Assembly (NCBI GenBank): GCA_913061265.1
Contig: CAJXVS010000005.1
Coordinates: 62,001 to 126,000, forward strand
Reading direction: 5' to 3'
DNA: 64,000 bases
Source: an uncultured Halobacteriovorax sp.
GTDB lineage: Bacteria > Bdellovibrionota > Bacteriovoracia > Bacteriovoracales > Bacteriovoracaceae
Shown: positions 8,385 through 17,031 of the stretch, in pieces
Layout: each line of letters begins with the position of its first letter
Position numbering within the stretch: position 1 is the stretch's first letter
Notes under the pieces: generated by a model
Told to the model about the DNA's origin: nothing
Database searches by the model: none
The model's input: the letters and a program-made list of their open reading frames with translations, nothing else
Translations under genes and position numbers: made by a program

Positions 8385-10034
8385 ATGAAAAAAGCTCTCC
8401 TCCTCCTTCTTGCGCTGATGACAAATTCAGCTTTCGCCACCCCACTTTTTTATTGGGATAATCAGGACAAACTTGTGCCTGCGAAGGGCTGCGGAATTGT
8501 AGAAGTTGAGACAAATAGGTTTCGTTTTTCACAGTACTTTGGAAAGAAAGTAAGCATCACTGAAAACCTACGTAACTATAAAGGTGTCCGCCAATCGCAT
8601 TTAGTTAATAATTCACTTGTTAAGTTAATGGACGGAAAAAGAAAGAAAGACTTTGAAAGTATGGAAGTCGTTGCCCGTAATCAACTCTCTGGTGTGAGAC
8701 CAAATAGATGGTTCTCTGAAAGAGGTGATAAAGGCTATCTTTATACAAGATCGTTATTACCCGCTGAAGATTATGTTCTTTCTTTAAGGAAAGGAACTCC
8801 TGAGACATCTCTTGGAGATATCAGAGAATCATTAGTCGGGACGATGTGGCATATTGCTGCGGAAGGAACTTATTATAAATTAGTTTGTGGAGAATTCGGA
8901 TCTCAAAGAGAGTACATCCTCTTTAGAGTCTATACTCCTGAGAACCTAGAGGAGCCTTCTGCTCTTGTTGGTGTATACTGGGATGAGACTTCTATCTTTA
9001 GATCTTACGAAGCCATCTCAAAGATTCAGGCGCATAAATTAATCCCTACAGTCTTAGAGCCTATAAGAGTGAACGATCTTTTAGCAGATGCTAACTCTGA
9101 CTATATTGGTGATCTCACTAGCTATCAAGATCCTTCAGAGGCCCTAGATACAAGACCAGAGGCGCCAGCCCCAGAGGTTATTGAGATTGAAGAAACTGAA
9201 GACGTAGAAGAAGTTGTTACAGGAAGCGTTGAAAATGTTGTTTGCATCGGAACTGATACTCTTAATGTTAGAGATATAGATCTTAGAAAAGTTCTCTTTA
9301 GCGCTGTTCGCGGCGAGAAAGTTAAAATCTTTCAAAGTTGGGATGGTGAGAACGAGCAAGTTAAAGAAATCAATGGATCGACTTATACTTTTATAAAAGC
9401 AGAGTTCCCTGATAGGGAAGCTAAGGATGAGACTGTTGGCTGGGTAGCTAAGAGTTTTGTTAAAGCAAAAAGCGATTGTAAGTGGATTAATAATAATACT
9501 TTTATTAGAAATCATAATGCGACAATCACAAGCATCGACGATGAAGATTGCTGTGAATTTCCCTTAGTAAAGAAGCCAACTCACGCTTATACAAGTGGAA
9601 TGAGAAAGTTTAAGGCCGGAAGATCTGGTGGACGCCTTCACGCTGCCTGTGATCTTTACCGTTATAAAGACGAGCCAGCTCTTGCTGTTGGACCTGGAGT
9701 TATTCTTAGAAACCTCTACTACTTTTACGAGGGGACTTACGCTCTAGAAGTTAGGCATGATGGTGGGTTCGTAGCAAGATATGGTGAACTAACAGGAACA
9801 AAACCAAGTAAGAATATAGCTAAGAATAAGCCTATAAGAATGGGTGACAGAGTTGGTTATATTGGCAAAGTAAATTCAAATTGTTGCCGTCCTATGTTAC
9901 ACTTTGAGCTATACAGCGGTAAGTTAACGGGCTCTCTAACTGATAGATCAAGCAGCGCTACTAGGCATCAAAGAAGAAAAGATCTTCTAGATCCAACTCC
10001 GTACTTACTAAAATGGGAAGACGGAAAGTTCTAA
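8385..10034 (+). CDS. Exported SH3-like plus degenerate LytM/M23 domain protein
   Basis: The protein has a signal peptide ending near NSAFA, a region of unknown fold to about residue 250, an acidic linker, an SH3b-like segment (about 285-365, with LNVRDIDL and GWVAKSF) and a C-terminal LytM/M23 domain. The zinc ligands of M23 enzymes are kept: H419 and D423 in GGRLHAACDL, and H506 in MLHFELY. The two catalytic histidines appear lost: the YxHL position reads YGEL (E468) and the HxH position reads MLH (M504). It is therefore probably not a peptidase but, like EnvC or NlpD, may bind peptidoglycan or activate an amidase. The next gene starts immediately at its stop (TAAATG). Confidence 0.75.
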   Translation: MKKALLLLLALMTNSAFATPLFYWDNQDKLVPAKGCGIVEVETNRFRFSQYFGKKVSITENLRNYKGVRQSHLVNNSLVKLMDGKRKKDFESMEVVARNQLSGVRPNRWFSERGDKGYLYTRSLLPAEDYVLSLRKGTPETSLGDIRESLVGTMWHIAAEGTYYKLVCGEFGSQREYILFRVYTPENLEEPSALVGVYWDETSIFRSYEAISKIQAHKLIPTVLEPIRVNDLLADANSDYIGDLTSYQDPSEALDTRPEAPAPEVIEIEETEDVEEVVTGSVENVVCIGTDTLNVRDIDLRKVLFSAVRGEKVKIFQSWDGENEQVKEINGSTYTFIKAEFPDREAKDETVGWVAKSFVKAKSDCKWINNNTFIRNHNATITSIDDEDCCEFPLVKKPTHAYTSGMRKFKAGRSGGRLHAACDLYRYKDEPALAVGPGVILRNLYYFYEGTYALEVRHDGGFVARYGELTGTKPSKNIAKNKPIRMGDRVGYIGKVNSNCCRPMLHFELYSGKLTGSLTDRSSSATRHQRRKDLLDPTPYLLKWEDGKF

Positions 10035-10853
10035 ATGAAAAAAGCTCTTGGCATCGTTTTAATTATAATTTTAAGTATCTCTTATTATTACTCAGTAAAC
10101 GGTCCAGCCGAACACTCTCATGATGAAGAAGCAGATCATGAGAGTACTCAAGAAAAAACCACCGATAAGAAGTCTCCCTTCGTTAAAGATGTAAAAAAGT
10201 CTCCTCTTAAAGTCACTAAGGCGCATAACCATAGTGTTAAAAAGCCTAACCTTGATAAGCCGGTTAAGGTTCCTGACTTTGAACCAGCAAGTGAAAATGA
10301 AGTATCCATGCTTAAGATGACTGAGCTGATAAGTGATACTATTAATAATAAAAAAGATTCAAAGGCCCTTAGATCTTCACTGATCTCTCTTGGCCTAAAA
10401 CCCATTACTTCTGTTGATAGTAATCCTTATACAGGCACAATGAAGATTGTAAGAACAGAGAAGAACCTTCCTGGAACACGCTACTTTCATACTCAAATCT
10501 TCACTGACGAAAATGGAGTAGAAACCATTCAGTACAGCGCAGTTGATGTTAGGGGTGGCCCGAATGCTTTTGAAAGAACGACTCTAGCAAGTGCTAAGTC
10601 TTTTAAGGTCAATGCAAAACCAGATTATCAAAAACCTGGTTTTAACAAATGGTCCCTAGGCGACGGTCGAAACCTTTGGATTAAAAAGATGGAAGCAAAG
10701 GATCTAAAAGATGATCCCTTCAATGCCTATTCTGCTGATGATGTTGGAACTATCAGAGTTGTTGTTGAACTAGAGATTCATCACGAAAGTGATGGAGAGA
10801 AACACCTAACTCCTGTTGAAGAAGATGAAGTAACCGAAGAAGAAGCTAACTAG
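10035..10853 (+). CDS. Membrane-anchored or exported protein of unknown function
   Basis: The 272-residue product has an N-terminal hydrophobic segment (residues 4-22), then a His/Asp/Glu/Lys-rich low-complexity linker to about residue 85 and a predicted folded domain (about 90-250) containing GTRYFHTQIFTD and NKWSLGDGRNLWIKK. The C-terminus is acidic. I do not recognise the family. It starts at the base after the LytM-like gene stop and is probably co-translated with it, so a shared envelope role is plausible. Its last 8 bases overlap the convergent HNH gene. Confidence 0.7.
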   Translation: MKKALGIVLIIILSISYYYSVNGPAEHSHDEEADHESTQEKTTDKKSPFVKDVKKSPLKVTKAHNHSVKKPNLDKPVKVPDFEPASENEVSMLKMTELISDTINNKKDSKALRSSLISLGLKPITSVDSNPYTGTMKIVRTEKNLPGTRYFHTQIFTDENGVETIQYSAVDVRGGPNAFERTTLASAKSFKVNAKPDYQKPGFNKWSLGDGRNLWIKKMEAKDLKDDPFNAYSADDVGTIRVVVELEIHHESDGEKHLTPVEEDEVTEEEAN

Positions 10854-11364
10854 CCAAGGCCCTGCTACCAGGGAGCCAATCAAACCATTCATCCGGGTCA
10901 TCGATCTTTAGGCGCAGGCATAATTGTGGTGACCAATCAGGTTGGATAGGTTTCTTATAGAGTTTGAATCCCGATTTCTTTAGGGACTTATCACTTTTTT
11001 TAGTATTACATCCCACGCAACAGGTAACGACGTTCTCCCAAGAAGTTGGGCCCCCTTTTGAGGAGGGGATAACGTGATCAAAGGTGAGCTCGTTGGCCGG
11101 GAGTTGAGTTAAGCAGTACTGACACTTAAAAGCGTCTCTCCAAAAAACATTGAGGCGGGTGAACTTAACTTTTTTCTGGGCTTTGTGTTTATTATTAAGG
11201 CGTAGGATTTTTGGAAGCTGAAAGGATTCGCTTACCGACCGTATTATATTGTCTTCATACTCTGTGACGATTTCGGCTCTTCCTGAGATCATTAGAATCA
11301 TGGCCTTTTGCCAGCCGACGATCTTAACGGGGAAGTACGTACTATCCAGCACTAACGTTCTCAT
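10846..11364 (-). CDS. HNH endonuclease-family protein
   Basis: The 172-residue protein has an N-terminal beta-rich segment (MRTLVLDSTYFPVKIVGWQ) followed by a zinc-bound HNH domain: CQYC, FDHVIPSSKGG, SWENVVTCC and CNTKKSD. The four Cys should bind structural zinc, and the DH, N and H/K residues form the beta-beta-alpha metal nuclease core. This compact arrangement is common as a chromosomal single-gene HNH protein of unknown biological role; nothing nearby suggests restriction-modification or an intron. The start is supported by GGAG 7 bases upstream, which lies inside a GGACT/AGTCC dyad at 11369-11380. Confidence 0.88.
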   Translation of the reverse strand: MRTLVLDSTYFPVKIVGWQKAMILMISGRAEIVTEYEDNIIRSVSESFQLPKILRLNNKHKAQKKVKFTRLNVFWRDAFKCQYCLTQLPANELTFDHVIPSSKGGPTSWENVVTCCVGCNTKKSDKSLKKSGFKLYKKPIQPDWSPQLCLRLKIDDPDEWFDWLPGSRALAS

Positions 11365-11487
11365 GCTTGGACTCCAGTCCTAATCGGCTACCTTCCGAAT
11401 AGGTTCTTATCTAATGGTACCACGGAGATTCCATTTTCGCTAACAAGCTGAAATGATAGAAGCATTTACCTCAAGTAAGAGGATTAA

Positions 11488-12432
11488 CTACTTGAAATGA
11501 TTTTTAATATCTGTGGTAACTCGGTCCCAAACCTTAGGACCCATGCTTGGCCTATCAACAATTAGATGATGATAAGTTTTCTTAAGAGTAGATCCTTCGT
11601 TTGAGATAGTTGAAAGCTTCCAATGATCGAGTGAGTTCTTTGAGATTCTATCTTTGATCTTTTTTAAACTAACCAATTCATCATCTGGGTCTACATAAAT
11701 AAGTGTTGGAATATTAAGTGAGTTTATATTCATGTCTTCTAAGCTTTCTTGAGAAAGTTTCATGGACTTATAAGAAGCTAAGCTAGTGCTTGGTTGGCTT
11801 CTGTATTCTTTTAGATTCTTACTTGGTAAACTTATTCTTCCCCCAATCCACCCAAGTTTTCCTGGGATCTTACTGTACCAATGAACATCAGAAGCCGGGG
11901 AGATGAGGACCATCTTTTTAATATGATGGAAGTCTTGAGTGTTTAAAAAATCTAACCCGATCAAGGCGCCTAAAGAAAAGCCTAGATAATATATGGGAAG
12001 AGATTCTTTTGAAGCTTTCTTGAGGGCCAAGCAATAATGAGCTTGAAATTCATTTCTCCAACCTTGATGAGAATTAAAAAGGCCTTCTCTTTTAGAACCA
12101 CGGTGACCACCAAGGCTTATGCGAAGAACTTCAATATTCTCTTCTGTTAAAACTTCAACGAGAGAATCCATCTTGCTTGGTCTTAAGTTAAGCCCATGGG
12201 CCACTAGGGCTATGGCCTTAGGTTTATCAGTCTTTGCCTCAACCCATTTTGAGGTCTCTTTAGGGTCATACTTAAACTCGTTATGATTGTTTAACTCTTC
12301 AAGTGTTGTTTGAACTTCATCACAAGTAGCGCCTGGGACAAACTTATAATCAAAACTATTAGGTCCTCTTTCGATGGCCATATTTTGGCAAGAGGCACAA
12401 AGAAGTATAAGAACGCAGATGAGTTTTTTCAT
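11488..12432 (-). CDS. Alpha/beta hydrolase, probable lipoprotein
   Basis: The 314-residue protein begins with a short signal sequence and a lipobox-like LCASC (C15), although Cys rather than Leu at the -3 position weakens the lipid-anchor call. The hydrolase core is clear: an oxyanion-type VAHGLNLRPS, the nucleophile elbow GFSLG with S153, an acid candidate in YVDPDDELV and the final His in TYHHLIVD. It resembles monoacylglycerol-lipase or serine-aminopeptidase-like hydrolases, so an extracytoplasmic lipase or esterase is likely. A perfect 9-bp hairpin abuts its start codon. It is monocistronic. Confidence 0.82.
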   Translation of the reverse strand: MKKLICVLILLCASCQNMAIERGPNSFDYKFVPGATCDEVQTTLEELNNHNEFKYDPKETSKWVEAKTDKPKAIALVAHGLNLRPSKMDSLVEVLTEENIEVLRISLGGHRGSKREGLFNSHQGWRNEFQAHYCLALKKASKESLPIYYLGFSLGALIGLDFLNTQDFHHIKKMVLISPASDVHWYSKIPGKLGWIGGRISLPSKNLKEYRSQPSTSLASYKSMKLSQESLEDMNINSLNIPTLIYVDPDDELVSLKKIKDRISKNSLDHWKLSTISNEGSTLKKTYHHLIVDRPSMGPKVWDRVTTDIKNHFK

Positions 12433-12458
12433 TTCCCAAGTATAGCGAAACTTGGGAA
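12433..12458 (-). promoter_or_regulatory. Hairpin directly upstream of the hydrolase start codon
   Basis: A perfect 9-bp inverted repeat (TTCCCAAGT at 12433-12441, ACTTGGGAA at 12450-12458) with an 8-base loop lies immediately before the ATG of the minus-strand hydrolase. In the mRNA the only purine-rich ribosome-site candidate, GGGAA, is part of the stem. This suggests control of translation initiation or an operator; it lacks a T-tract and does not look like a terminator. Confidence 0.5.
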
Positions 12459-12587
12459 TAGTTGCGATATGTGGACTGAATTAGTCGGTTAACAAATTCT
12501 TACAAAGCTCCTTAGGTTGGGACAACCTTAAATTATACTGCTTTAATTAAGTATTAGAGTATTGTTGCAATGTCAGGGAGGATGTTG

Positions 12588-13160
12588 ATGAAGTTAGCCC
12601 AGTATGGTGCTTTGGCACTATTGGTAGCAGTGGCCATGTTTTCGTTTGAATCAAAGGCCTTTATTCACGAGTTTAACGAAGAATTAGATGCCTTGATCGA
12701 TGGTCAGGCAACGATTCACCACGATATCCAAAAAGGTAAATATCATAAACGTGGTGATATAAAGATCACTAATCTTAAGCTTAACGAGAAACAATTCATT
12801 GTATCTTTAAGATATAAGATCAAACCTAAACTCTTTGTTCCTTTTCCTAAGAAACATCAATCAGGTGGTATGGATCAGATTCTTCCTATTGAGTTTGCAA
12901 CCCCAGAAGGTTACCAGCTCCTTGAAAGAGATGGTCAGCTTGAAAATGATCAGGCAACGCTCGTCTTTGAAGGGCGAGAGGATATTGGTAAGTATAAAGA
13001 TGCTTATAAAGTTAAGGTTTTACCAATCTCTGGAAAATGGTGGGCCTATATTTGGTATCATAGAGATGTTAAAGCGACAGGTTGGCTAAAAGTACAAATG
13101 ACTATTAAGAAGATCAAGTTCATTGGTGCTTATACGATTGTTTCTAAACTGAGAAAGTAG
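12588..13160 (+). CDS. Exported protein of unknown function
   Basis: The start at 12588 is chosen because AGGGAGG (12575-12581) lies 6 bases upstream and the product then has a clean signal peptide (KLAQYGALALLVAVAMF...KA); the in-frame ATGs at 12570 and 12582 would precede or abut this site. The mature part, about 165 residues, is Lys-rich and beta-rich with a WWAYIWYHRD segment. No family is recognised. It is a single gene, convergent with apaG one base beyond its stop. Confidence 0.7.
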   Translation: MKLAQYGALALLVAVAMFSFESKAFIHEFNEELDALIDGQATIHHDIQKGKYHKRGDIKITNLKLNEKQFIVSLRYKIKPKLFVPFPKKHQSGGMDQILPIEFATPEGYQLLERDGQLENDQATLVFEGREDIGKYKDAYKVKVLPISGKWWAYIWYHRDVKATGWLKVQMTIKKIKFIGAYTIVSKLRK

Positions 13161-13161
13161 A

Positions 13162-13578
13162 CTAAGCGTGAGCTTGTGGAAAAAAGGTTTCCGGTTTTCT
13201 TAAGAAAAAGAGGGGAATCGGAACCCAAAAATCAAGATCAGCTTCGTTTCTAAACTTAAACTTGCCTCTCATGTTTCCTGTAGGAGTCGTGATGGGGCAA
13301 AAGCTAGTATACTGATATGACTCACCTGGCTCAATAAATGGCTTTTCGCCAACAACACCTTCACCGCGAACTTCGTTCTCTTCTTTATTTCCATTTCTGA
13401 TCTGCCAATGGCGAGAGATTAACTGAACTTTTTGTTGACCGTGATTGGTGATCTTAATTGTATAGGCATAGAAGAAGTAATTATCAACTGGTGAAGACCT
13501 CTCTGGAATATAGAAAGGTGCCGCTTCAATTTGAAGCAGTTCGCTAGTTTCACTATACTGAAAGTTTTCTTTGCTCAA
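13162..13578 (-). CDS. apaG: ApaG (Co2+/Mg2+ efflux-associated protein)
   Basis: The 138-residue protein shows the ApaG core: YFFYAYTIKITNHG, VQLISRHWQI, the glycine-rich GEGVVGEKPFIEPGESYQYTS and TPTGNMRGKF. ApaG forms an immunoglobulin-like beta sandwich; in Enterobacteria its gene neighbours apaH and its mutation changes Co2+ resistance, but the biochemical role is unknown. The length is close to the family norm (about 125), with a slightly longer N-terminus. It stands alone and its own promoter should lie within 13579-13731. Confidence 0.93.
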   Translation of the reverse strand: MSKENFQYSETSELLQIEAAPFYIPERSSPVDNYFFYAYTIKITNHGQQKVQLISRHWQIRNGNKEENEVRGEGVVGEKPFIEPGESYQYTSFCPITTPTGNMRGKFKFRNEADLDFWVPIPLFFLRKPETFFPQAHA

Positions 13579-13731
13579 AACGTATCCCCTTACATTCGAA
13601 GCGCCATTAAAGACTTTGACCGCTATTACGTCAAGGAAACTTAACGTAGCTTTCTCGTTTCCAAGGACTTAGTGACGATAATGACTCAAAGCATTTTCCT
13701 TGATAGCTCTAAGCTCCTAAAATCTTGTTAA

Positions 13732-14652
13732 GTGAAAATCATGATTTGTTTTATATTCTTGGCCATCTTAACGGTGAATGCTGCAGAGCATAATCGGAAA
13801 GGAGAAACCCCAAACACGGTAGACTTAGTTCACGACCGAGTTTCTAAAACCGTATCTAGTTTTAGTTATCGAATAGATAAATTCTTTGGGTCAAAAAGGT
13901 CTGAAAATAGCGGCAATGGAACTCAGATCAAACTTGCTTATATTATTTCTAAAACTGAATCTGAAAAGCTTAACCATGGTGGGATTGTAAAATACAAGCT
14001 CAAGCTGCCTTACTTAGAAAGCCTTCTCAAAGTGTCTTTTAGTACTGATCCAAATGAGCCGGCAGATAAAAAAAAGGAAGAGACTAAGGAAGTTAAAGAG
14101 GAAGTCCTTCCTCCTGCAAAAAATATTGTCGTTAAAAGAAAGCCTCGTAGCTGGAGTATGAATGTTAATACGGGGATAAAGCTTGAGATACCACCGCAGT
14201 TCTTTACTAACCTAAGTATTAGGAAGTCACTCTTTCTTGGGAAGTGGGAGCTGCGTGGAGCTCAGGAGTTCTTTTGGTTTAGCCGAGATGGTTTTGGAGA
14301 AACCACAAGCTTTGATATAGATAGGCCTATTAGTAGGGCAGTTCTTTTCAGGCTTCGAAATTCTGCCACATGGACAGATTCAGAGGATAAATTCAGTTCG
14401 GCCCATGGCCCTATTGTTTTTTGGACTCTTGACGAAAAAAAAGCCGTCTCTTTTTCGGCCACGGCGAATGGGACCAGCAAGCCCTTTTGGTTAATTGAAA
14501 GTTATCAATCTTCAATCAATTACCGTCAGCTCCTCTATAAGAAGTGGTTTTATCTAGAGACAGGCCCGTCAATCGTTTATCAAAAGTCCGAAGATTGGAC
14601 CCCGGTCATGAGCTATTTCTTGAAGCTAGAAGTCATCTTTGGAAACTATTAA
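13732..14652 (+). CDS. Probable outer-membrane beta-barrel protein
   Basis: The 306-residue product begins with GTG and a signal peptide (ICFIFLAILTVNA). After a Lys/Glu-rich linker around residues 105-140, the C-terminal half consists of alternating hydrophobic/polar strands rich in aromatic residues (SIRKSLFLGKWELRGAQEFFWF, ATWTDSEDKF, YKKWFYLETGPSIVYQ) and ends in an aromatic residue (GNY), as outer-membrane barrels often do. The family is not recognised. It lies just upstream of the purine operon but is separated by a probable promoter region. Confidence 0.62.
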   Translation: MKIMICFIFLAILTVNAAEHNRKGETPNTVDLVHDRVSKTVSSFSYRIDKFFGSKRSENSGNGTQIKLAYIISKTESEKLNHGGIVKYKLKLPYLESLLKVSFSTDPNEPADKKKEETKEVKEEVLPPAKNIVVKRKPRSWSMNVNTGIKLEIPPQFFTNLSIRKSLFLGKWELRGAQEFFWFSRDGFGETTSFDIDRPISRAVLFRLRNSATWTDSEDKFSSAHGPIVFWTLDEKKAVSFSATANGTSKPFWLIESYQSSINYRQLLYKKWFYLETGPSIVYQKSEDWTPVMSYFLKLEVIFGNY

Positions 14653-14679
14653 GGACTCTTCGAAAAGGCCTTCGTCACA

Positions 14680-14706
14680 TTAGTTCAAACTAATAGTAAT
14701 TATTAG
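14680..14706. repeat. Two overlapping dyads upstream of the purine operon
   Basis: TTAGTT-CA-AACTAA (14680-14693) overlaps CTAATA-GTAAT-TATTAG (14690-14706). They lie between the barrel gene and purF, about 95-120 bases before the purF start. They could be an operator for purine control or a weak terminator of the upstream gene; no T-tract follows and no known purine riboswitch core is present. Confidence 0.35.
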
Positions 14707-14724
14707 ATTTATTTAATAAAGTAC

Positions 14725-14754
14725 TGGCCAAAGGAAAGGCAAATTCCCTACACT
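14725..14754 (+). promoter_or_regulatory. Candidate sigma-70-type promoter of the purine operon
   Basis: TGGCCA (14725-14730) and TACACT (14749-14754) are separated by 18 bases, each matching 4 of 6 consensus bases. Transcription would start near 14761 and give a leader of about 40 bases before purF. The match is weak and is offered because the position is right. Confidence 0.28.
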
Positions 14755-14800
14755 GATAGTGAGACAGATTTTACATCGCATCACAGCGCAAAGGATCATT

Positions 14801-16294
14801 ATGTGTGGAATAGTTGGGCTAGTTCACCCTAAAAGTGAGGAATTAGGGCTTAATAAAGCTTCTTACGAGGTCTATAGGGCCCTTCTCACTCTTCAGCATA
14901 GAGGCCAAGATGCCGCTGGGATCCTCTCTTATGACGAAGAATCTTCCCGCTTCAAGGGCGAAAAAGACTTAGGCCTAGTAAGCCAAGTCTTTGACCTAGA
15001 AAAACTTGAAAATCTAAAAGGATCCATGGCCATCGGTCATACCCGCTACGCTACTGTCGGCACTGATGGCAAGGGCGACTTACAGCCCATCGTCACAGGT
15101 TATCCTTTTGGCGTAGGCATGGTTCATAACGGAAACCTCGTTAACTACCATCAACTCGCCAAAGAACTTGCTGAAAAATATAATATTGCTCAACTTACTA
15201 ATAATGACGTGGAAGTCTTATTGAATCTTTGGTGTCATGGCATTCAAGAGCAGTTTCCTTTTGAAAAAGAAATTGAATTCTCTCATATTAAAACCAGTGC
15301 CATGAATATTCTTGAAAATGCAGTCGGTGCTTATGCTATTGCGGGCCTTCTCTCTGGAGTTGGTTTATTTGGTCTTAGGGATCCTAAAGGTATAAGACCT
15401 CTTATTCTTGGGAAAAAAGTTTGGGATGCCGAGAAAGACCTCGTTAGTTATTGTCTTGTTAGTGAGACGAACGCTCTAAATTTCCTTGGCTTTGATTATG
15501 TAAGAGATATTGAACCGGGTGAAGTCATCTTTATTAGAGAAGATGGAAAGATCTTTAGTGAAGTTCTTATGAAGCCCGAGAAGGCAGCTCCTTGTATGTT
15601 TGAGTGGGTTTACTTCTCAGCGGCAGAATCAAGTTTTGAAGGAAAATCAATCTATGGTGTAAGGCTGAACCTTGGGAGAGTCCTTGGTAAGCGTGCTCGT
15701 AAGTTGATAGAAAATAATGTGATCCACCCTGATATTGTCTGCCCTGTTCCTGATACTTCAAGAACCTCGGCTATCGCTTTATCTGAATCCCTAGGCCTGC
15801 CTTATCGTGAAGGCCTTATCAAGAACCGTTATACCCAAAGAAGCTTTATTCTTAATACTCAAGATAAGAGAGAAAAAGCAGTTGAGTTAAAACTCTCTCC
15901 CGTTCGCTCTGAAATCGAAGGAAAGAATATCCTTTTAGTAGACGATAGTATTGTCAGAGGAACGACCTCTAAGAAGATCATCCAACTTTTAAAAAGATAT
16001 GGGGCTAAAGAAATTACTTTGGCCATCACTTGTCCACCTCTTCGTCACGGATGCTTTTATGGAATTGATTTTCCAAAAGAGTCTGAACTTATCGCCAACG
16101 ATAAGACGCCTGAAGAGATAGCAGAGCATATAGGCGCGAATAGAGTCATCTTCTTAGATGAACAAGATCTTAAAGACGCCATCGGAAGAACTGAACTATG
16201 CATGGCCTGCGTGAATAAGAAATACCCAACATCAATAGAAGCGAGTGAAGAGTTTGCTCGCCAGCGAGAAATCAATAAAGAAGGTGCTGTATGA
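14801..16294 (+). CDS. purF: Amidophosphoribosyltransferase
   Basis: PurF makes 5-phosphoribosylamine from PRPP and glutamine, the first committed purine step. The start at 14801 is fixed by the mature N-terminus: MCGIVG places the glutaminase nucleophile Cys at position 2, and AAGGA lies 5 bases upstream; an in-frame GTG at 14759 would add a 14-residue leader with no ribosome site. The protein then has 497 residues with an N-terminal Ntn glutaminase domain (HTRYATVG, MVHNGNLVN, TNNDVEVL) and a C-terminal phosphoribosyltransferase domain with the PRPP loop VDDSIVRGTT. It heads the operon and overlaps purE by 4 bases. Confidence 0.96.
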   Translation: MCGIVGLVHPKSEELGLNKASYEVYRALLTLQHRGQDAAGILSYDEESSRFKGEKDLGLVSQVFDLEKLENLKGSMAIGHTRYATVGTDGKGDLQPIVTGYPFGVGMVHNGNLVNYHQLAKELAEKYNIAQLTNNDVEVLLNLWCHGIQEQFPFEKEIEFSHIKTSAMNILENAVGAYAIAGLLSGVGLFGLRDPKGIRPLILGKKVWDAEKDLVSYCLVSETNALNFLGFDYVRDIEPGEVIFIREDGKIFSEVLMKPEKAAPCMFEWVYFSAAESSFEGKSIYGVRLNLGRVLGKRARKLIENNVIHPDIVCPVPDTSRTSAIALSESLGLPYREGLIKNRYTQRSFILNTQDKREKAVELKLSPVRSEIEGKNILLVDDSIVRGTTSKKIIQLLKRYGAKEITLAITCPPLRHGCFYGIDFPKESELIANDKTPEEIAEHIGANRVIFLDEQDLKDAIGRTELCMACVNKKYPTSIEASEEFARQREINKEGAV

Positions 16295-17019
16295 AAGCTT
16301 TAGTTTTATTTGGAAGTGAATCTGATAAGTTAGTCTACAATCCGTTAGTTGCTGACTTAGAGAAAAATTATGAAGTTGAGTTTAAGGTATTAAGTGCTCA
16401 TAGAGACCCTGAGGCTCTACGTTCTAAAATGATGATGGACGATTTTGATTTCGTCGTCGCAGGAGCAGGGCTTGCAGCTCATCTTCCTGGAGTGGCGGCG
16501 GCCATGACAAAGAAGCCTGTTTTTGGAATTGCTGTCGAAGCGCAATTTGGTGGAATGGACGCGGTTATGTCAATTAGCCAAATGCCTTACGGTATTCCTG
16601 TAGGAAGTCTTCCTCCTGGGGATAATACTTCTATGTTTGATTTTCTAGAGAAGATTCAATCTCTTTCCCTCGAAGAAAAAAAGATGATCAATGTCCTTAT
16701 TGAACCTAACCTTTTAAATTATGAATACGTAAATAAAGAGCTAGATCGTTTAAAGGTCTTAGCTTCACAGAAGAATGTGGAGCTCCTTATTAACTCTAAA
16801 GAAGCTCTTGATTCAAAAAATCTTTGTATTCAATTTGTTCATGACGGTGAAGATATCAATACGCAAAAAGCGGCCTTACATATTCCTCTTATGGATGACA
16901 GTGTTAGGAAGAAAACAAACTCTGCTATGACTGTTCAAAACTGGATAGAGAAAGGTGGACTTTGGTTTGGTGTTAATAATAGTAGAAATGCACTTCTTTT
17001 CTTAGAGAAGTGGAATTAA
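16291..17019 (+). CDS. purE: PurE, class I-like N5-CAIR mutase with a large insertion
   Basis: The first 107 residues are a class I PurE core: GSESD (8-12), SAHR (35-38), AGAGLAAHLPG (57-67) and SISQMPYGIPVG (94-105). In ordinary PurE (about 165 residues) this is followed almost at once by the C-terminal helix. Here about 115 residues intervene before the GVNNSRNALLFLEKW tail (about 227-241), giving 242 residues. Class I PurE converts N5-CAIR to CAIR and depends on PurK, which is absent from this operon and window. The inserted domain is not recognised. The gene is coupled to purF by ATGA overlap and lies 12 bases before purC. Confidence 0.88.
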   Translation: MKALVLFGSESDKLVYNPLVADLEKNYEVEFKVLSAHRDPEALRSKMMMDDFDFVVAGAGLAAHLPGVAAAMTKKPVFGIAVEAQFGGMDAVMSISQMPYGIPVGSLPPGDNTSMFDFLEKIQSLSLEEKKMINVLIEPNLLNYEYVNKELDRLKVLASQKNVELLINSKEALDSKNLCIQFVHDGEDINTQKAALHIPLMDDSVRKKTNSAMTVQNWIEKGGLWFGVNNSRNALLFLEKWN

Positions 17020-17031
17020 TAAGAGGATATT

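Noticed and set aside
9144-9515. Minus-strand open frame of 123 codons inside the LytM-like gene
   Set aside because: It is antisense to a gene with signal peptide and recognisable domains and shows no plausible protein pattern.
11369-11380. GGACT-CC-AGTCC dyad over the HNH gene ribosome site as a regulatory hairpin
   Set aside because: The loop would be too small for the full stem and the remaining 4-bp stem is weak, so it is noted only in the gene entry.
14653-14800. Possible purine riboswitch before purF
   Set aside because: The conserved core loops of guanine/adenine or PRPP riboswitches are not visible; only AT-rich dyads are seen.
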